Positions 7,293 to 15,405 are shown, counted from the stretch's first letter. The stretch is 64,000 bases of DNA from CAVWSM01 sp963799425 (GCA_963799425.1 CAWCXA010000007.1:248001-312000), one strand, 5' to 3'. Notes: a model not told the origin generated them from the letters alone. Translations and numbers: made by a program.

Positions 7293-8486
7293 TCAGGTGG
7301 GCGTGCGGCGCAGGTAAGCACCGAAGTGCGGCACGGTGAATGCGATGGTGCCGCGCTCGCCGGAGTAGACGAGCCCCTTCTTGATCAAGGCGTCGCGCGC
7401 CGGCGACAACGACGAGGGCTTGCGTCCGAGGTGCGTGGCGACGTCTGCCGTCGGCACGGCGTCGTCGGCATCGGATGAGAGTGCTGCCATGGCACGCAGG
7501 TACTCCCGCTCAGCCGGCGTCGCCCGCTCGTACCTCGATCCGAAGAACCCCACGGCAAGCTCGGTCTCCGCGTCGGGTGCGGCCACCTGCACGTCGGCGG
7601 CGGACACGGGCGAGACAGGCGCGTGGTCCCACACGACCTTGCCGTAGGCCTGGACGAAGTATGGGTATCCATCGGTCAGCGCATACAACGCGTCCAGCGC
7701 CGACGGCTCATACCCAACGTCCTCCTCCTTGGCGGGGAGGACGAGGGCGAGGTCGGCGGCCGAGCGCTCCAGGCGATCGATGCGCACGTACGAGAACAGG
7801 CGCTCACTATAGGACTTCGACGCCGACAGCACCGCGGGGAGATGCGGCAGCCCCGCACCCACCACCACCAGTGGCAGGCCTTGTTGGGACAGCTCGTGAC
7901 AGGCGGCACACACCGCCGACACATCGGCCGCCGGGATGTCCTGCATCTCGTCGACGAACAGCGCGATGCCGCTGCCGACGTCCTGCGCAAGCATCCCCGC
8001 GTCGACGAACAGCTCGACGAGGTCGACCTCGATGTCGCCCGTGTCGGCGCGGCCAGCCGCGACCGGCGCATCGATCGACGGTGTCCAGCGGTCGCGCAAC
8101 CGTCCACCGTCGGCGTTGACCTTGAGCGCAAACGCCTTGAGCACGCTCAGGAACTGCGTGACTCGCTCCGGGTCGCGGTGCCGCGGAGCGATCTCGCGCG
8201 CTGCCATGTGCAGCGCGCCGGACAGCGGCCGACGCAACGACTGGTCGGGGCGGGCCTCGATCTTTCCGGTTCCCCAGCGCCGTTGGATTGCTACGCTGCG
8301 CAACGCGTTGAGCAGAACGGTCTTGCCGACTCCACGGAGCCCGGTCAGCACCAGCGAGCGCTCGGGTCGGCCGCGTGCAACCCGCTCGAGCACGACGTCG
8401 AACTGCGCAAGCTCCCGGTCGCGGCCGGCCAGCTCGGGCGGCCGTTGTCCGGCTCCCGGTGCATACGGATTCCGTACGGGGTCCAT
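7293..8486 (-). CDS. AAA/Orc1-Cdc6-like ATPase with C-terminal winged helix
   Basis: A 397-residue STAND/AAA-type P-loop ATPase. Walker A is GLRGVGKT at residues 49-56 and Walker B is IALFVDEMQD with Asp179-Glu180. A sensor-like segment LPLVVVGAGLPHLP and a lid region with LTDGYPYFVQAYG follow. The last 90 residues look like a winged helix (REYLRAMAAL, then ADVATHLGRKPSSLSPARDALIKKGL). The domain order recalls archaeal Orc1/Cdc6 and related bacterial ATPases that bind DNA or transduce signals. No catalytic effector domain is fused. The gene upstream on the same strand (8578-9423) encodes a membrane protein with unknown role. Confidence 0.82.
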   Translation of the reverse strand: MDPVRNPYAPGAGQRPPELAGRDRELAQFDVVLERVARGRPERSLVLTGLRGVGKTVLLNALRSVAIQRRWGTGKIEARPDQSLRRPLSGALHMAAREIAPRHRDPERVTQFLSVLKAFALKVNADGGRLRDRWTPSIDAPVAAGRADTGDIEVDLVELFVDAGMLAQDVGSGIALFVDEMQDIPAADVSAVCAACHELSQQGLPLVVVGAGLPHLPAVLSASKSYSERLFSYVRIDRLERSAADLALVLPAKEEDVGYEPSALDALYALTDGYPYFVQAYGKVVWDHAPVSPVSAADVQVAAPDAETELAVGFFGSRYERATPAEREYLRAMAALSSDADDAVPTADVATHLGRKPSSLSPARDALIKKGLVYSGERGTIAFTVPHFGAYLRRTPT

Positions 8487-8577
8487 GGCTCTCGCAGCGT
8501 ATGGGCTGCTCTAGCGCGAACCGTAGATTTCGCTAGAAGACACGATTCGGCGTGTCGCGTTCACCCGGTCAGGACGC

Positions 8578-9423
8578 TCAATTGCTGAGGATCCCGAACA
8601 CCGCGCCCGGCACAACAAGCCAGATGATCGCCATGACAATCATCGCGATGAGAGCGAACAGCTTGGCGTGGTCTCGGGGCGGGTCCCCCAGTCCACCCAC
8701 GACGCGATAGAGCGTTTGGAGCGGCTGCTCGGTCGTGAGCCGGATGCGCCGGCGGGTGATCGCGGCCGAGCGCAGGATCGCCCAGGCCATGGCCAGGAAG
8801 ACTGCCAATACTGCGACCGACGCGAACCCGAGCAGGAGATCACTTTTGGTGACGACTTGCAGGACGCTGCTCAGGCCGGTCACGACCGTGGACACTGCAG
8901 CACCCCCGAGCACGAACGCAGGCAGCCCGACGGCCCTCCCCTTGTAGCGCTGCTCGATCCGCTCCATCTGCATCCGTGTGCGACGCAGCATCAATGCCTC
9001 GTCGCTGCGCGGCGGCGACTCGGCCTCGCGCAGCGTGTAGACGTCGTGCAACGAGTCGACGAGCTCGTTGACGTGGCTGCGCACGATGAACCGCGACACC
9101 TGCTGCTGCAGGTAGCTGATCACCGCCTTGACCACGCCAGGCCCGTTGAACTGCGCGGCGCGGTATCCGTTGCGATACAAGACCTCGATCGCGCGCACGG
9201 CGTGCCGATGCGCTTCCTCGAACCGGCTTGGCTCCGCGATGGCGCGCGGCGCGGCCAACTCCTGCACGATCTCGCGCTCGACCTTGCCGTACCCCCCGCT
9301 GAGCTCCTCGAGGACGGAGTCAGCCGCGGAGCTATTGCTCTTGCGCAGAGCGTTGAAGGCCGCGAGCTTCTCGCTGAACTCGTCGAGCGGCTCTTCCGGC
9401 GCAGACTCGCGCTGCTCGGTCAC
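8578..9423 (-). CDS. Unrecognised membrane protein with soluble N-terminal half
   Basis: I do not recognise this family. The 281 residues have a soluble, helix-rich N-terminal part of about 165 residues (rich in Glu, Arg and Gln, with possible coiled-coil character around RTRMQMERIEQRYKG). Two hydrophobic segments follow at roughly 172-220 (VLGGAAVSTVVTGLSSVLQV and LLGFASVAVLAVFLAMAWAIL). A short basic loop (RRRIRL) and a final hydrophobic segment ending the protein (LFALIAMIVMAIIWLVV) complete it. Adjacent GTG codons at 9423 and 9426 are candidate starts; a TTG at 9471 is less likely. It lies 51 nt downstream of the rhodanese gene and 91 nt upstream of the ATPase gene, on the same strand. 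Confidence 0.72.
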   Translation of the reverse strand: MTEQRESAPEEPLDEFSEKLAAFNALRKSNSSAADSVLEELSGGYGKVEREIVQELAAPRAIAEPSRFEEAHRHAVRAIEVLYRNGYRAAQFNGPGVVKAVISYLQQQVSRFIVRSHVNELVDSLHDVYTLREAESPPRSDEALMLRRTRMQMERIEQRYKGRAVGLPAFVLGGAAVSTVVTGLSSVLQVVTKSDLLLGFASVAVLAVFLAMAWAILRSAAITRRRIRLTTEQPLQTLYRVVGGLGDPPRDHAKLFALIAMIVMAIIWLVVPGAVFGILSN

Positions 9424-9474
9424 CACACCGCGATCGTCCCGCGCAGCAGTCGCGTACGCGAGTCGCGCCAAGGC

Positions 9475-9807
9475 TTACCCGACGTACGGCTCCTCGGTGT
9501 CGCCCTCCATCGGCCTGCCCAGCTCCTGCCACTCGACCATGCCGCCAGCCACGTTGACCGCGTCGATGCCCTGCTGGACCAGCCACGCCACCGCGTAGGC
9601 GGAGCGTGAGCCGCTGCGGCAGATCACGTACACCGGCTCGCCGGTCGGAAGCTCACCCAGCCGGTCGGGCACCGTCTGCAGCGGCATGTGCACCGCACCG
9701 GGGGCACGACCGGACCACCACTCGTCGTCTTCGCGGACGTCGAGCAGGTAGGCGTCAGTCGCCAGGTCGGACACGGAGATCGTGGGTACGTGCGAAGCGC
9801 CGAACAC
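9475..9807 (-). CDS. Single-domain rhodanese-like sulfurtransferase
   Basis: A 110-residue rhodanese homology domain with the active-site loop CRSGSRS (Cys63), the entry motif LLDVREDDEW, and the GGMVEW motif near the end. It is probably a cytoplasmic persulfide carrier or thiosulfate sulfurtransferase; the partner is unknown. Its start is divergent from the SSI-like lipoprotein gene, and the short intergenic stretch would hold both promoters. Confidence 0.9.
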   Translation of the reverse strand: MFGASHVPTISVSDLATDAYLLDVREDDEWWSGRAPGAVHMPLQTVPDRLGELPTGEPVYVICRSGSRSAYAVAWLVQQGIDAVNVAGGMVEWQELGRPMEGDTEEPYVG

Positions 9808-9860
9808 GGCAGCATGGTCGCATGACGGAACTTTCCGCCGGTTGGCGGCGTAGGACTGGC

Positions 9861-10304
9861 ATGCGGCGCTTGGTGTTGTGGTTGCTGCTCGGCGCCACGC
9901 TGGTGGCCGCGTGTGGCGAGCAGGCGAGCACTTCCCAGGACGAGTCGAGCCCGCCGCCGCTCACCACCCCAGGTGACCGGACGGACCTCACAGTGGTGGT
10001 TACGACTGACCCCACATCACCGGGCTCGACGTGGACGATCGGCTGTGACCCGCCCAGCGGTGATCACCCCGCCGCGGCCGACGCCTGCGTCGTCCTCACC
10101 GAGCTCGAAGCATCGACCGACGACCCGTTCGCCGCAGTTCCGGCGGATCAGGCGTGCACGTTGATCTACGGCGGCCCGGAGGTCGCCACGGTCGCCGGGG
10201 ACTGGGCGGGCCGCTCGATCGACGCTACGTTCAGCCGCGCAAACGGCTGCGAGATCGCCCGGTGGGACGCGCTTGTCCCACTGCTCCCGGAAGCGGGGAT
10301 CTGA
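9861..10304 (+). CDS. Subtilisin-inhibitor-like (SSI, family I16) lipoprotein
   Basis: The N-terminus MRRLVLWLLLGATLVAACGEQ is a lipoprotein signal with the lipobox VAAC. A Ser/Pro/Thr linker precedes an SSI-like domain. Four Cys fall in the two expected pairs (IGCDPP with DACVVL, and QACTLIYGG with NGCEIARWD). The signature GGPEVATV, then DATFSRANGCEIARWDAL, is diagnostic. By position the scissile bond would follow Leu in C-T-L-I-Y, suggesting a subtilisin/chymotrypsin-like preference; this is inference. ATG at 9861 gives a compact signal; ATG at 9822 would add 13 residues. Anchoring an SSI domain to the membrane differs from the classic secreted inhibitors of Streptomyces. Confidence 0.85.
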   Translation: MRRLVLWLLLGATLVAACGEQASTSQDESSPPPLTTPGDRTDLTVVVTTDPTSPGSTWTIGCDPPSGDHPAAADACVVLTELEASTDDPFAAVPADQACTLIYGGPEVATVAGDWAGRSIDATFSRANGCEIARWDALVPLLPEAGI

Positions 10305-10430
10305 GATCCGGCCCCAGCTCGCATGTCTCATCATGTGTCGCCTTGGGTATCTATTTGGTGACGCGGCCGTCAGGCTGGGGTGCGCGTCACTTCTCGACCT
10401 GAGCCGCAGCCCGACCGACAGGAGGCACCC

Positions 10431-11009
10431 ATGGATCTAGCCCGACTCACCAAGGCAGCCGCAAGCGCCGCCGCAGGCGTCGTACTGATCATCGCGGCAC
10501 CAGGCGCCTCGGCAGCTGCCGAGGCGGGCTCACACTGCGCGGTCGGCGTGGCGCCGATCGTTTCTGGCCAGCCGACACGGGCGCCGGTGATCAACTGTTT
10601 CTCGAGCTTTGCAGAGTCGATCGAGTTCGCCACGAGCGGCCGTGTGCAGCTCGATGCCGCCGACGCTCAGGTGAGCGCCACGCAGCTGGCCAAGGCCGGC
10701 GCGGCGACGACAGAGCCGTCGCTCGCGGCGGGTCCGCTGCTCGGTGTCGAGTACGACGGAGCCAACTTCAGTGCTGGGTCGCTGGCGCTCTACGGCACCA
10801 GCGGGAGCGGCTGCTTCGGCGTTACGTACGGCTTCGCAGGCATGCCCGCCGGCTGGAACGACCGCGTGTCGTCGGCGCGCGCCTACTCGGGCTGTGACAG
10901 CCGGCACTACGCGAACGGTAGCTATGGCGGGGAGGTACGCGTCTGCGCCACGGTCTGCACCGGGTTCGGCGCCATGACCAACCGCACGTCGTCGATCGTC
11001 TTCCGCTGA
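10431..11009 (+). CDS. Secreted Cys-rich protein, possibly beta/gamma-crystallin or I36-like
   Basis: A 192-residue protein with a Sec signal (MDLARLTKAAASAAAGVVLIIAA, then GASA before the mature part). ATG at 10431 follows a GGAGG at good spacing. The mature part has Cys residues spaced through GSGCFGVTYGF, YSGCDSRHYANG and VRVCATVCTGF. It also contains two similar blocks ending in SSARAYSGC and TSSIVFR with preceding GWNDRV and GAMTNR. This pattern resembles bacterial beta/gamma-crystallin or peptidase-inhibitor I36 proteins, but the match is by eye only. It follows the SSI-like gene by about 125 nt on the same strand. Confidence 0.75.
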   Translation: MDLARLTKAAASAAAGVVLIIAAPGASAAAEAGSHCAVGVAPIVSGQPTRAPVINCFSSFAESIEFATSGRVQLDAADAQVSATQLAKAGAATTEPSLAAGPLLGVEYDGANFSAGSLALYGTSGSGCFGVTYGFAGMPAGWNDRVSSARAYSGCDSRHYANGSYGGEVRVCATVCTGFGAMTNRTSSIVFR

Positions 11010-11015
11010 GGGTCC

Positions 11016-11054
11016 TACGGTCGGGCGCACACCCCCTGGTGCGACCCGACCGTA
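11016..11054. terminator. Bidirectional terminator between convergent genes
   Basis: The arm at 11016-11030 (TACGGTCGGGCGCAC) pairs with 11039-11054 (GTGCGACCCGACCGTA) with a single bulged base and an 8-nt loop. It sits exactly in the 51-nt space between the secreted protein gene and the convergent putative anti-sigma gene, so it probably serves both. Confidence 0.7.
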
Positions 11055-11060
11055 CGACGT

Positions 11061-11570
11061 TCATGGCGACAGCTGCTCGATCGCGGGAAGATCAAGTCGC
11101 TGACACGTGCCGGCCTTGCCGGGAAAGACGCCCACCGACCCGTCGGGCATCGTGCACGCCACCAGATCGGGCACCCGTTGGCTGTCCACCAACGTCGACT
11201 GGCTGACGTCTGCGTCGAGCAGCCCGTCGCGCCAGGCTTGGGTGCACAGCTGCACGGCGTCGTCGATGACAGCCGGTCCACGACCGTCGGGGGCAGCGAC
11301 AGCTACGTCAACTCGTACGGTGTCGCTGTCTGTCGACGCGCTGCCGTAACACGTCGCCACACCCCGCTCCGTCGGCTCACGGAACGCGACATACGCCGTC
11401 ATCGCACCGGCCGTCGCCAGGGCCGTGCCCAGCCCGATGCTCGCGACGACAACGCGGCGACGCCACCAAGGTCGCCGGGCCATCTCCTGGCGAAGCACGC
11501 GCAGGATGGCCTGGGCTTCTGCCGCAGGCATCGGCCGGGCCTCCGGCAAGCCTTCGAGGAACTTGGTCAC
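11061..11570 (-). CDS. Single-pass membrane protein, putative anti-sigma factor
   Basis: About 169 residues: a short cytoplasmic N-terminus of roughly 38 residues with LRQEMARRPWWRRR, one membrane segment (VVVASIGLGTALATAGAMTA), and an extracytoplasmic domain with three Cys (VATCYGS, VQLCTQAW, VACTMPDG), plus a fourth in GTCQRL. The topology and its overlap with an upstream ECF sigma gene (GTGA) fit an anti-sigma factor. However, no zinc-binding HxxxCxxC motif is present in the N-terminus, so this assignment rests on context. GTG at 11570 is used; the codon before it is also GTG. Confidence 0.72.
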   Translation of the reverse strand: MTKFLEGLPEARPMPAAEAQAILRVLRQEMARRPWWRRRVVVASIGLGTALATAGAMTAYVAFREPTERGVATCYGSASTDSDTVRVDVAVAAPDGRGPAVIDDAVQLCTQAWRDGLLDADVSQSTLVDSQRVPDLVACTMPDGSVGVFPGKAGTCQRLDLPAIEQLSP

Positions 11571-12175
11571 CACGAGCCCTCCCCCGAGGTGATGCCACGC
11601 TTGGTGGCGGGTCGAGGCCGGCTCGAGGATCGCTCGAGCAGGCTCTGCAAGTGGATGCGTGCGCGTGCCACTCGGGATCTCACGGTGCCGACAGGCACGC
11701 CGAGCGCGACGGCCGCGTCCTCGTAGCTCAGTCGAGCCCAGAACACCAGTGCCAGGACGTCTTGCTCGGTCGGTGTGAGCAGGTTGAACACCGAGAGCAC
11801 CTTTTGCATACGCCGTTCGTCATCCGTACGTGCGACGACGTCCTCGCTCGGATCGTGACCGTGCGGCTCGGCGTTGGCCAGCTTGGCCAGGAGTCGCCGG
11901 TGCCTGCGGATCGTACGGTCGCGATGCTTGACTGCCGCGTTGGCCACGCCGAGCAGCCACGGGAGCAGGGATCCATCCTTCTCGAGGCCGATCCTGCGGC
12001 GCCGACGCCAGGTCTCGAGGAACACGACTGACGTCAAGTCGTCGGCGGACTCCCATGATCCGGTCCGGCGGAAGCAGTGGTTGTAGACCGCATCGGCGTG
12101 GCGGCGGAACAGCTCAGCGAACGCGTCGGGGTTGCCCCCGGCGGCCGTCCGCCACAGCTCGTAGTCGCTCGTCAC
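11567..12175 (-). CDS. ECF RNA polymerase sigma factor
   Basis: A sigma-70 family protein of about 202 residues. Region 2 runs through FAELFRRHADAVYNHCFRRTGSWESADDLTSVVFLETWRRR, and LLPWLLGVANAAVKHRDR marks its end. Region 4 is seen as LTPTEQDVLALVFWARLSYEDAAVALGVPVGTVRSRVARAR. GTG at 12175 (VTSDYELWRTAAGG) is preferred because an AGGAT lies upstream; GTG at 12193 would add six residues. The downstream gene overlaps by 4 nt and encodes a membrane protein with an extracytoplasmic domain, so the sigma factor probably responds to an envelope signal. Confidence 0.9.
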   Translation of the reverse strand: MTSDYELWRTAAGGNPDAFAELFRRHADAVYNHCFRRTGSWESADDLTSVVFLETWRRRRRIGLEKDGSLLPWLLGVANAAVKHRDRTIRRHRRLLAKLANAEPHGHDPSEDVVARTDDERRMQKVLSVFNLLTPTEQDVLALVFWARLSYEDAAVALGVPVGTVRSRVARARIHLQSLLERSSSRPRPATKRGITSGEGSW

Positions 12176-12514
12176 GCGAGGATCCTGCCCCACATTCTCT
12201 ATATGCCCGGCATAGGGTAGTCAGTTCCGTATGACTTTTCGGGCATTTCGGACGAGTTTGCTGTTTTGTCGGTTCGGGTCGTGCCCACGGTCGGTGACCA
12301 GGCGTTCCGTGGTCGATCCCATCCGGCGCGAGGGCTAGCCCGCGCTATTTGGTGAACCCGTTCCGGCCACCCGCCATCCGCTGGCTGACGGATGCTTCCT
12401 GACATGCCGATGTGCGGATGCCGGAGAGGTCGTCAGGATCGTCCGCCTGGGGTGATTACAGGTGGTCGTGGACGGGTGTTTCGTGAGGGTGGTCGCCCGT
12501 GAGGAGGGAGCGAT
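12176..12514. promoter_or_regulatory. Divergent intergenic region with a 13-bp palindrome
   Basis: This 339-nt stretch separates the sigma factor gene from the divergent transporter gene and must carry both promoters. A perfect palindrome TATGCC-C-GGCATA lies at 12202-12214, right upstream of the sigma gene start, and could be an operator. A GAGGAGGGAG ribosome binding site precedes the transporter ATG at 12515. I see no convincing gene here; short open frames lack coding character. Confidence 0.4.
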
Positions 12515-13453
12515 ATGACCAGTCAGAGCGTCCTGATCAACGGGTTCGGGGTGCTCTTCGTGATCTTGAACTCTTTCGCGTTGGGCCTCAGGCTTCCGAT
12601 CGGCAAGCTCCTGGCACAGGTCTTTACCCATTGGAAGATTGCCGTGTGGGCGTTGGTGATCAATTTCGTCATCATCCCGCTGGTGTTCGTCGGGTATTTG
12701 CTGACGATAGCCTCGTCCATTCCTGGAGAGATCAAGGTCGGGTTCTGTGTCGCAGCCCTGAGCGCGGGTATGCCTTTCGCTCCCCTCCTCGCCCGGTTAG
12801 CCAAGGCGGATGCCAGCATTGCAACCACGCTGTTAGTGGTCTTGACGGCGGCGACCATCATCGCCCTCCCGCTAGGGTTGCCCCTCGCCATCGACGCGGT
12901 TGATGCCAACCTCAGGACCTCTGTCTGGGATATCGCATGGCCGCTGCTGCTCTTCTTGCTCCTGCCGGTGGTTCTCGGATGCGGCTTCCGGGTCTGGTGG
13001 CCCGACCTGACGCCAGAACTGGCACAGTGGGTTGTCCGAGTCGCGATTCTGTGTCTGCTCTTCAATCTCAACTTCACGCTGGTTGCGTACTGGAATGAGT
13101 TCGTGAACACCTGGGGCACCGAGAGTTACATCGGGGCCCTGGCCGGCCCATTCATCGGCCTCGGGTGTGGCTACCTTCTCGTGTCCGGTCTTCGAGTCAA
13201 AGACGTGGGAATCAGGCATGCGACCGAGGTGACCACGGCGGTACGCAACATCGCTCCGATGCTCCTGATGATGATCTTCCCCTTTAAGGCCGACCCGCTG
13301 GTCACGGTGTCGATCACGATCCTCAACACCGTTGGCATCGTGATCGTTGTTCTATTCGTCCTGATGTGGAGGCGCGCTGCTCCACCATCGGACACCCACG
13401 CAACAACAGACCAGCCAGCAAGCGAAGGCCTGCCCCCGCCAACTTCCACGTGA
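12515..13453 (+). CDS. Bile acid:sodium symporter (BASS/SBF, arsenite-transporter-like) family protein
   Basis: An integral membrane protein of 312 residues with about nine or ten hydrophobic segments starting at residue 8. An Asn/Pro-rich motif NFVIIPLVF and the conserved stretch CVAALSAGMPFAPLLARLAKAD are typical of the BASS/SBF superfamily; the TEVTTAVRNIAPML segment is the second discontinuous-helix region. The substrate is unknown. Two TTA leucine codons (12797-12799 and 12833-12835) and ATA codons stand out against the surrounding very high GC coding, suggesting recent acquisition or bldA-type control. It is flanked by intergenic regions of 339 and 368 nt. Confidence 0.85.
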   Translation: MTSQSVLINGFGVLFVILNSFALGLRLPIGKLLAQVFTHWKIAVWALVINFVIIPLVFVGYLLTIASSIPGEIKVGFCVAALSAGMPFAPLLARLAKADASIATTLLVVLTAATIIALPLGLPLAIDAVDANLRTSVWDIAWPLLLFLLLPVVLGCGFRVWWPDLTPELAQWVVRVAILCLLFNLNFTLVAYWNEFVNTWGTESYIGALAGPFIGLGCGYLLVSGLRVKDVGIRHATEVTTAVRNIAPMLLMMIFPFKADPLVTVSITILNTVGIVIVVLFVLMWRRAAPPSDTHATTDQPASEGLPPPTST

Positions 13454-13821
13454 CCAGTGATCCAACCGGCCTGTCGTCATCGTGGCGCGTTCGAAACACA
13501 CTCACACGCCGCCGGGCGCGCCGCGAAGTGGGTCCGTTGCGCGGGGTCAGCCCGCTTGGCGCCCGGGCGTTGCAACCTCGCGTGCTAGACGTGCGCCATG
13601 ACCCCGAACAGGCGCCTCAAACGCACGTTTGGCACGCGAAGTTGTCCACCTCCTGCTTAGTCGATCGGTGGCACGGCGCGAGCCGAACGACCAGGGCGGG
13701 GCCGACACCCGCAAACACGTTCCCGCGGGGACGCCAGACGGCGCAAACGATGAGGGAGGGAGCGCCGACATGGCCGGTCCGGACGGCGACGGGTCAACCG
13801 CTGCGGCGCCCGGCGGCGGAG
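13454..13821. other. 368-nt gap between convergent genes
   Basis: No gene, repeat or strong hairpin could be supported here. Open frames on both strands are Arg/Pro/Ala-rich and look like frame shadows of GC-rich DNA. The stretch may be remnant sequence from insertion of the transporter gene. Confidence 0.4.
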
Positions 13822-14685
13822 CTATTTGAGCAGCCGAGACAACCGGCGGTCGGCGAGGGGCTTGCCGCCGGTCTGGCACGTCGGGCAGTACTGCAGGCTC
13901 GAGTCCGCAAACGACACCTCACGGATCGTGTCGCCGCACACCGGGCAGGGTTGACCGGCGCGGCCGTGCACCCGCAAGCCCGCCTTCTTCTCGGCCTTGA
14001 GGTCACCGGCGGCGAGACCGGCCGAGCGAGTCACCGCGTCCTGCAGTGTGTCGATGATCGCCTTGTGCAGATCGGCGACGTCGCCGGGCCCGAATGATGA
14101 CGACGGCTTGTACGGCGACACGCGCGCGACGTGCAGCACCTCGTCGGAGTAGGCGTTGCCGATGCCGGCGATGATCGACTGATCGCGCAGCACACCCTTG
14201 ATCTGCGCTCGGCCGGCAGCTGCCAGCAACTCGCCCAGCCGCTCCGGTGTGAACTCCTCCGACAGTGGATCGATGCCTAGCCGCGCGACCCCTGGCACGT
14301 CGGCAGGGTCGCGGACGAGATAGACCGCCAACCGCTTCTGAGTGCCCTGCTCCGTGAGGTCGAACCCGCTGCCATCGGCGAAATGCACTCGCAGGGCCAG
14401 GGGACTCTTGCCCGGCTTGGCGGGCACCTTGGGCAGCTCATCGCGCCAGCGCAGCCAACCACCGCGCGCCAGATGCATGACGAGGTGCAGTCCGTCACAG
14501 TCGACGTCGAGGAACTTCCCGTGCCGGGTAACGCCGGTCACGGTCATCCCGCCGAGCGCGGTGACTGGCGGGTCATAGGTCTTGAGGACACTGATCGCGG
14601 CGACGTCGATGCGTGCGACCACCTGGCCGACGGCGCGCTCGCGCAACACATCGACCAACGCTTGCACCTCGGGGAGCTCCGGCAC
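13822..14685 (-). CDS. Fpg/Nei family DNA glycosylase
   Basis: A base-excision repair bifunctional glycosylase/AP lyase of 287 residues. The N-terminal MPELPEVQ provides the catalytic Pro2 and Glu3. The helix-two-turn-helix motif appears in IKGVLRDQSIIAGIGNAYSDEVLH. The C-terminal zinc finger is complete: CPVC near residue 247 and CPTCQ near 267, followed by GGKPLADRRLSRLLK. The substrate preference (oxidised purine versus pyrimidine) is not settled by sequence; the retained zinc finger separates it from finger-less actinobacterial paralogues. Confidence 0.93.
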   Translation of the reverse strand: MPELPEVQALVDVLRERAVGQVVARIDVAAISVLKTYDPPVTALGGMTVTGVTRHGKFLDVDCDGLHLVMHLARGGWLRWRDELPKVPAKPGKSPLALRVHFADGSGFDLTEQGTQKRLAVYLVRDPADVPGVARLGIDPLSEEFTPERLGELLAAAGRAQIKGVLRDQSIIAGIGNAYSDEVLHVARVSPYKPSSSFGPGDVADLHKAIIDTLQDAVTRSAGLAAGDLKAEKKAGLRVHGRAGQPCPVCGDTIREVSFADSSLQYCPTCQTGGKPLADRRLSRLLK

Positions 14686-14718
14686 GCATCCCAGTCTGCC
14701 GCACCAGGTCTGACTAGC

Positions 14719-15405
14719 TCAGATCCCAGCGAACACGTCTGGCAGCCGCAACCCCAAGGCCGCCTTGAGCCGACGCAGGTAGTCGTCTCGCGGCACGGCG
14801 ATTGCGCCGAGACCGGCCAGATGATCCGTACACCACTGCACGTCGAGCAGCCGCCCGCCGGTGCCCCCTTCCGTGAGCAGCCCGACGAGGTGCACGAGCG
14901 CAACCTTGGAGGCGTCGCGGCCCCACGGCTCGGCGACGTGGAACATCGACTCACCGGCGAACAGCCCGCCGATCGCGACGCCGTACAGCCCGCCGGCGAG
15001 CCGCCCCTCGTGGTCGTACGCCTCGATCGAGTGCGCCCAGCCGAGCCGGTGCAGCCGCCCGTACGCGACCCGCACCTCGGACGTGATCCACCCACCCGGG
15101 CGGCGCTCGTCAGCGCAGGCGCGCAGCACAGCCGTGAAGGCCGTGTCCACCCGCACCTCGAATCGGTGCATCGATTGGCGCAACGACCGACTCACGCGGA
15201 GCCCGTCGAGCGGCACGATGCCCCGCGGGTCCGGCGACCACCACGCCATCGGACGACGGCCGATCGGCATGGGGAACATGCCTTGCCGGTAGGCGGCGAG
15301 CAGCGTCCCCGGCTCCAGGTCGGCTCCGAGACCGACCAGGCCCTCCGCGTCGGCCTGGTCCGCCGGTGGGAATGACCACGGTGACCGCGGCGGCTCTATC
15401 GGCAC
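14719..15405 (-). CDS. aat: Leucyl/phenylalanyl-tRNA-protein transferase
   Basis: Transfers Leu or Phe from tRNA to the N-terminus of proteins bearing Arg or Lys, marking them for ClpS/ClpAP-type degradation. Family signatures are FPPADQA, GLVGLGADLEPGTLLAAYRQGMFPMP, WWSPDPRGI, GGLYGVAIGGLFAGESMF and LLDVQWCTDHLAGLG. GTG at 15405 (VPIEPPRSPWSFPP) matches the common start of actinobacterial Aat; GTG at 15453 would add 16 atypical residues. It is divergent from the ZIP transporter gene. Confidence 0.93.
   Translation of the reverse strand: MPIEPPRSPWSFPPADQADAEGLVGLGADLEPGTLLAAYRQGMFPMPIGRRPMAWWSPDPRGIVPLDGLRVSRSLRQSMHRFEVRVDTAFTAVLRACADERRPGGWITSEVRVAYGRLHRLGWAHSIEAYDHEGRLAGGLYGVAIGGLFAGESMFHVAEPWGRDASKVALVHLVGLLTEGGTGGRLLDVQWCTDHLAGLGAIAVPRDDYLRRLKAALGLRLPDVFAGI

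Noticed and set aside
13547..13879. A 110-codon minus-strand frame and a 66-codon plus-strand frame in the gap after the transporter
   Set aside because: Composition is Pro/Arg/Ala/Ser-like noise, with no ribosome binding site and overlap with the glycosylase gene.
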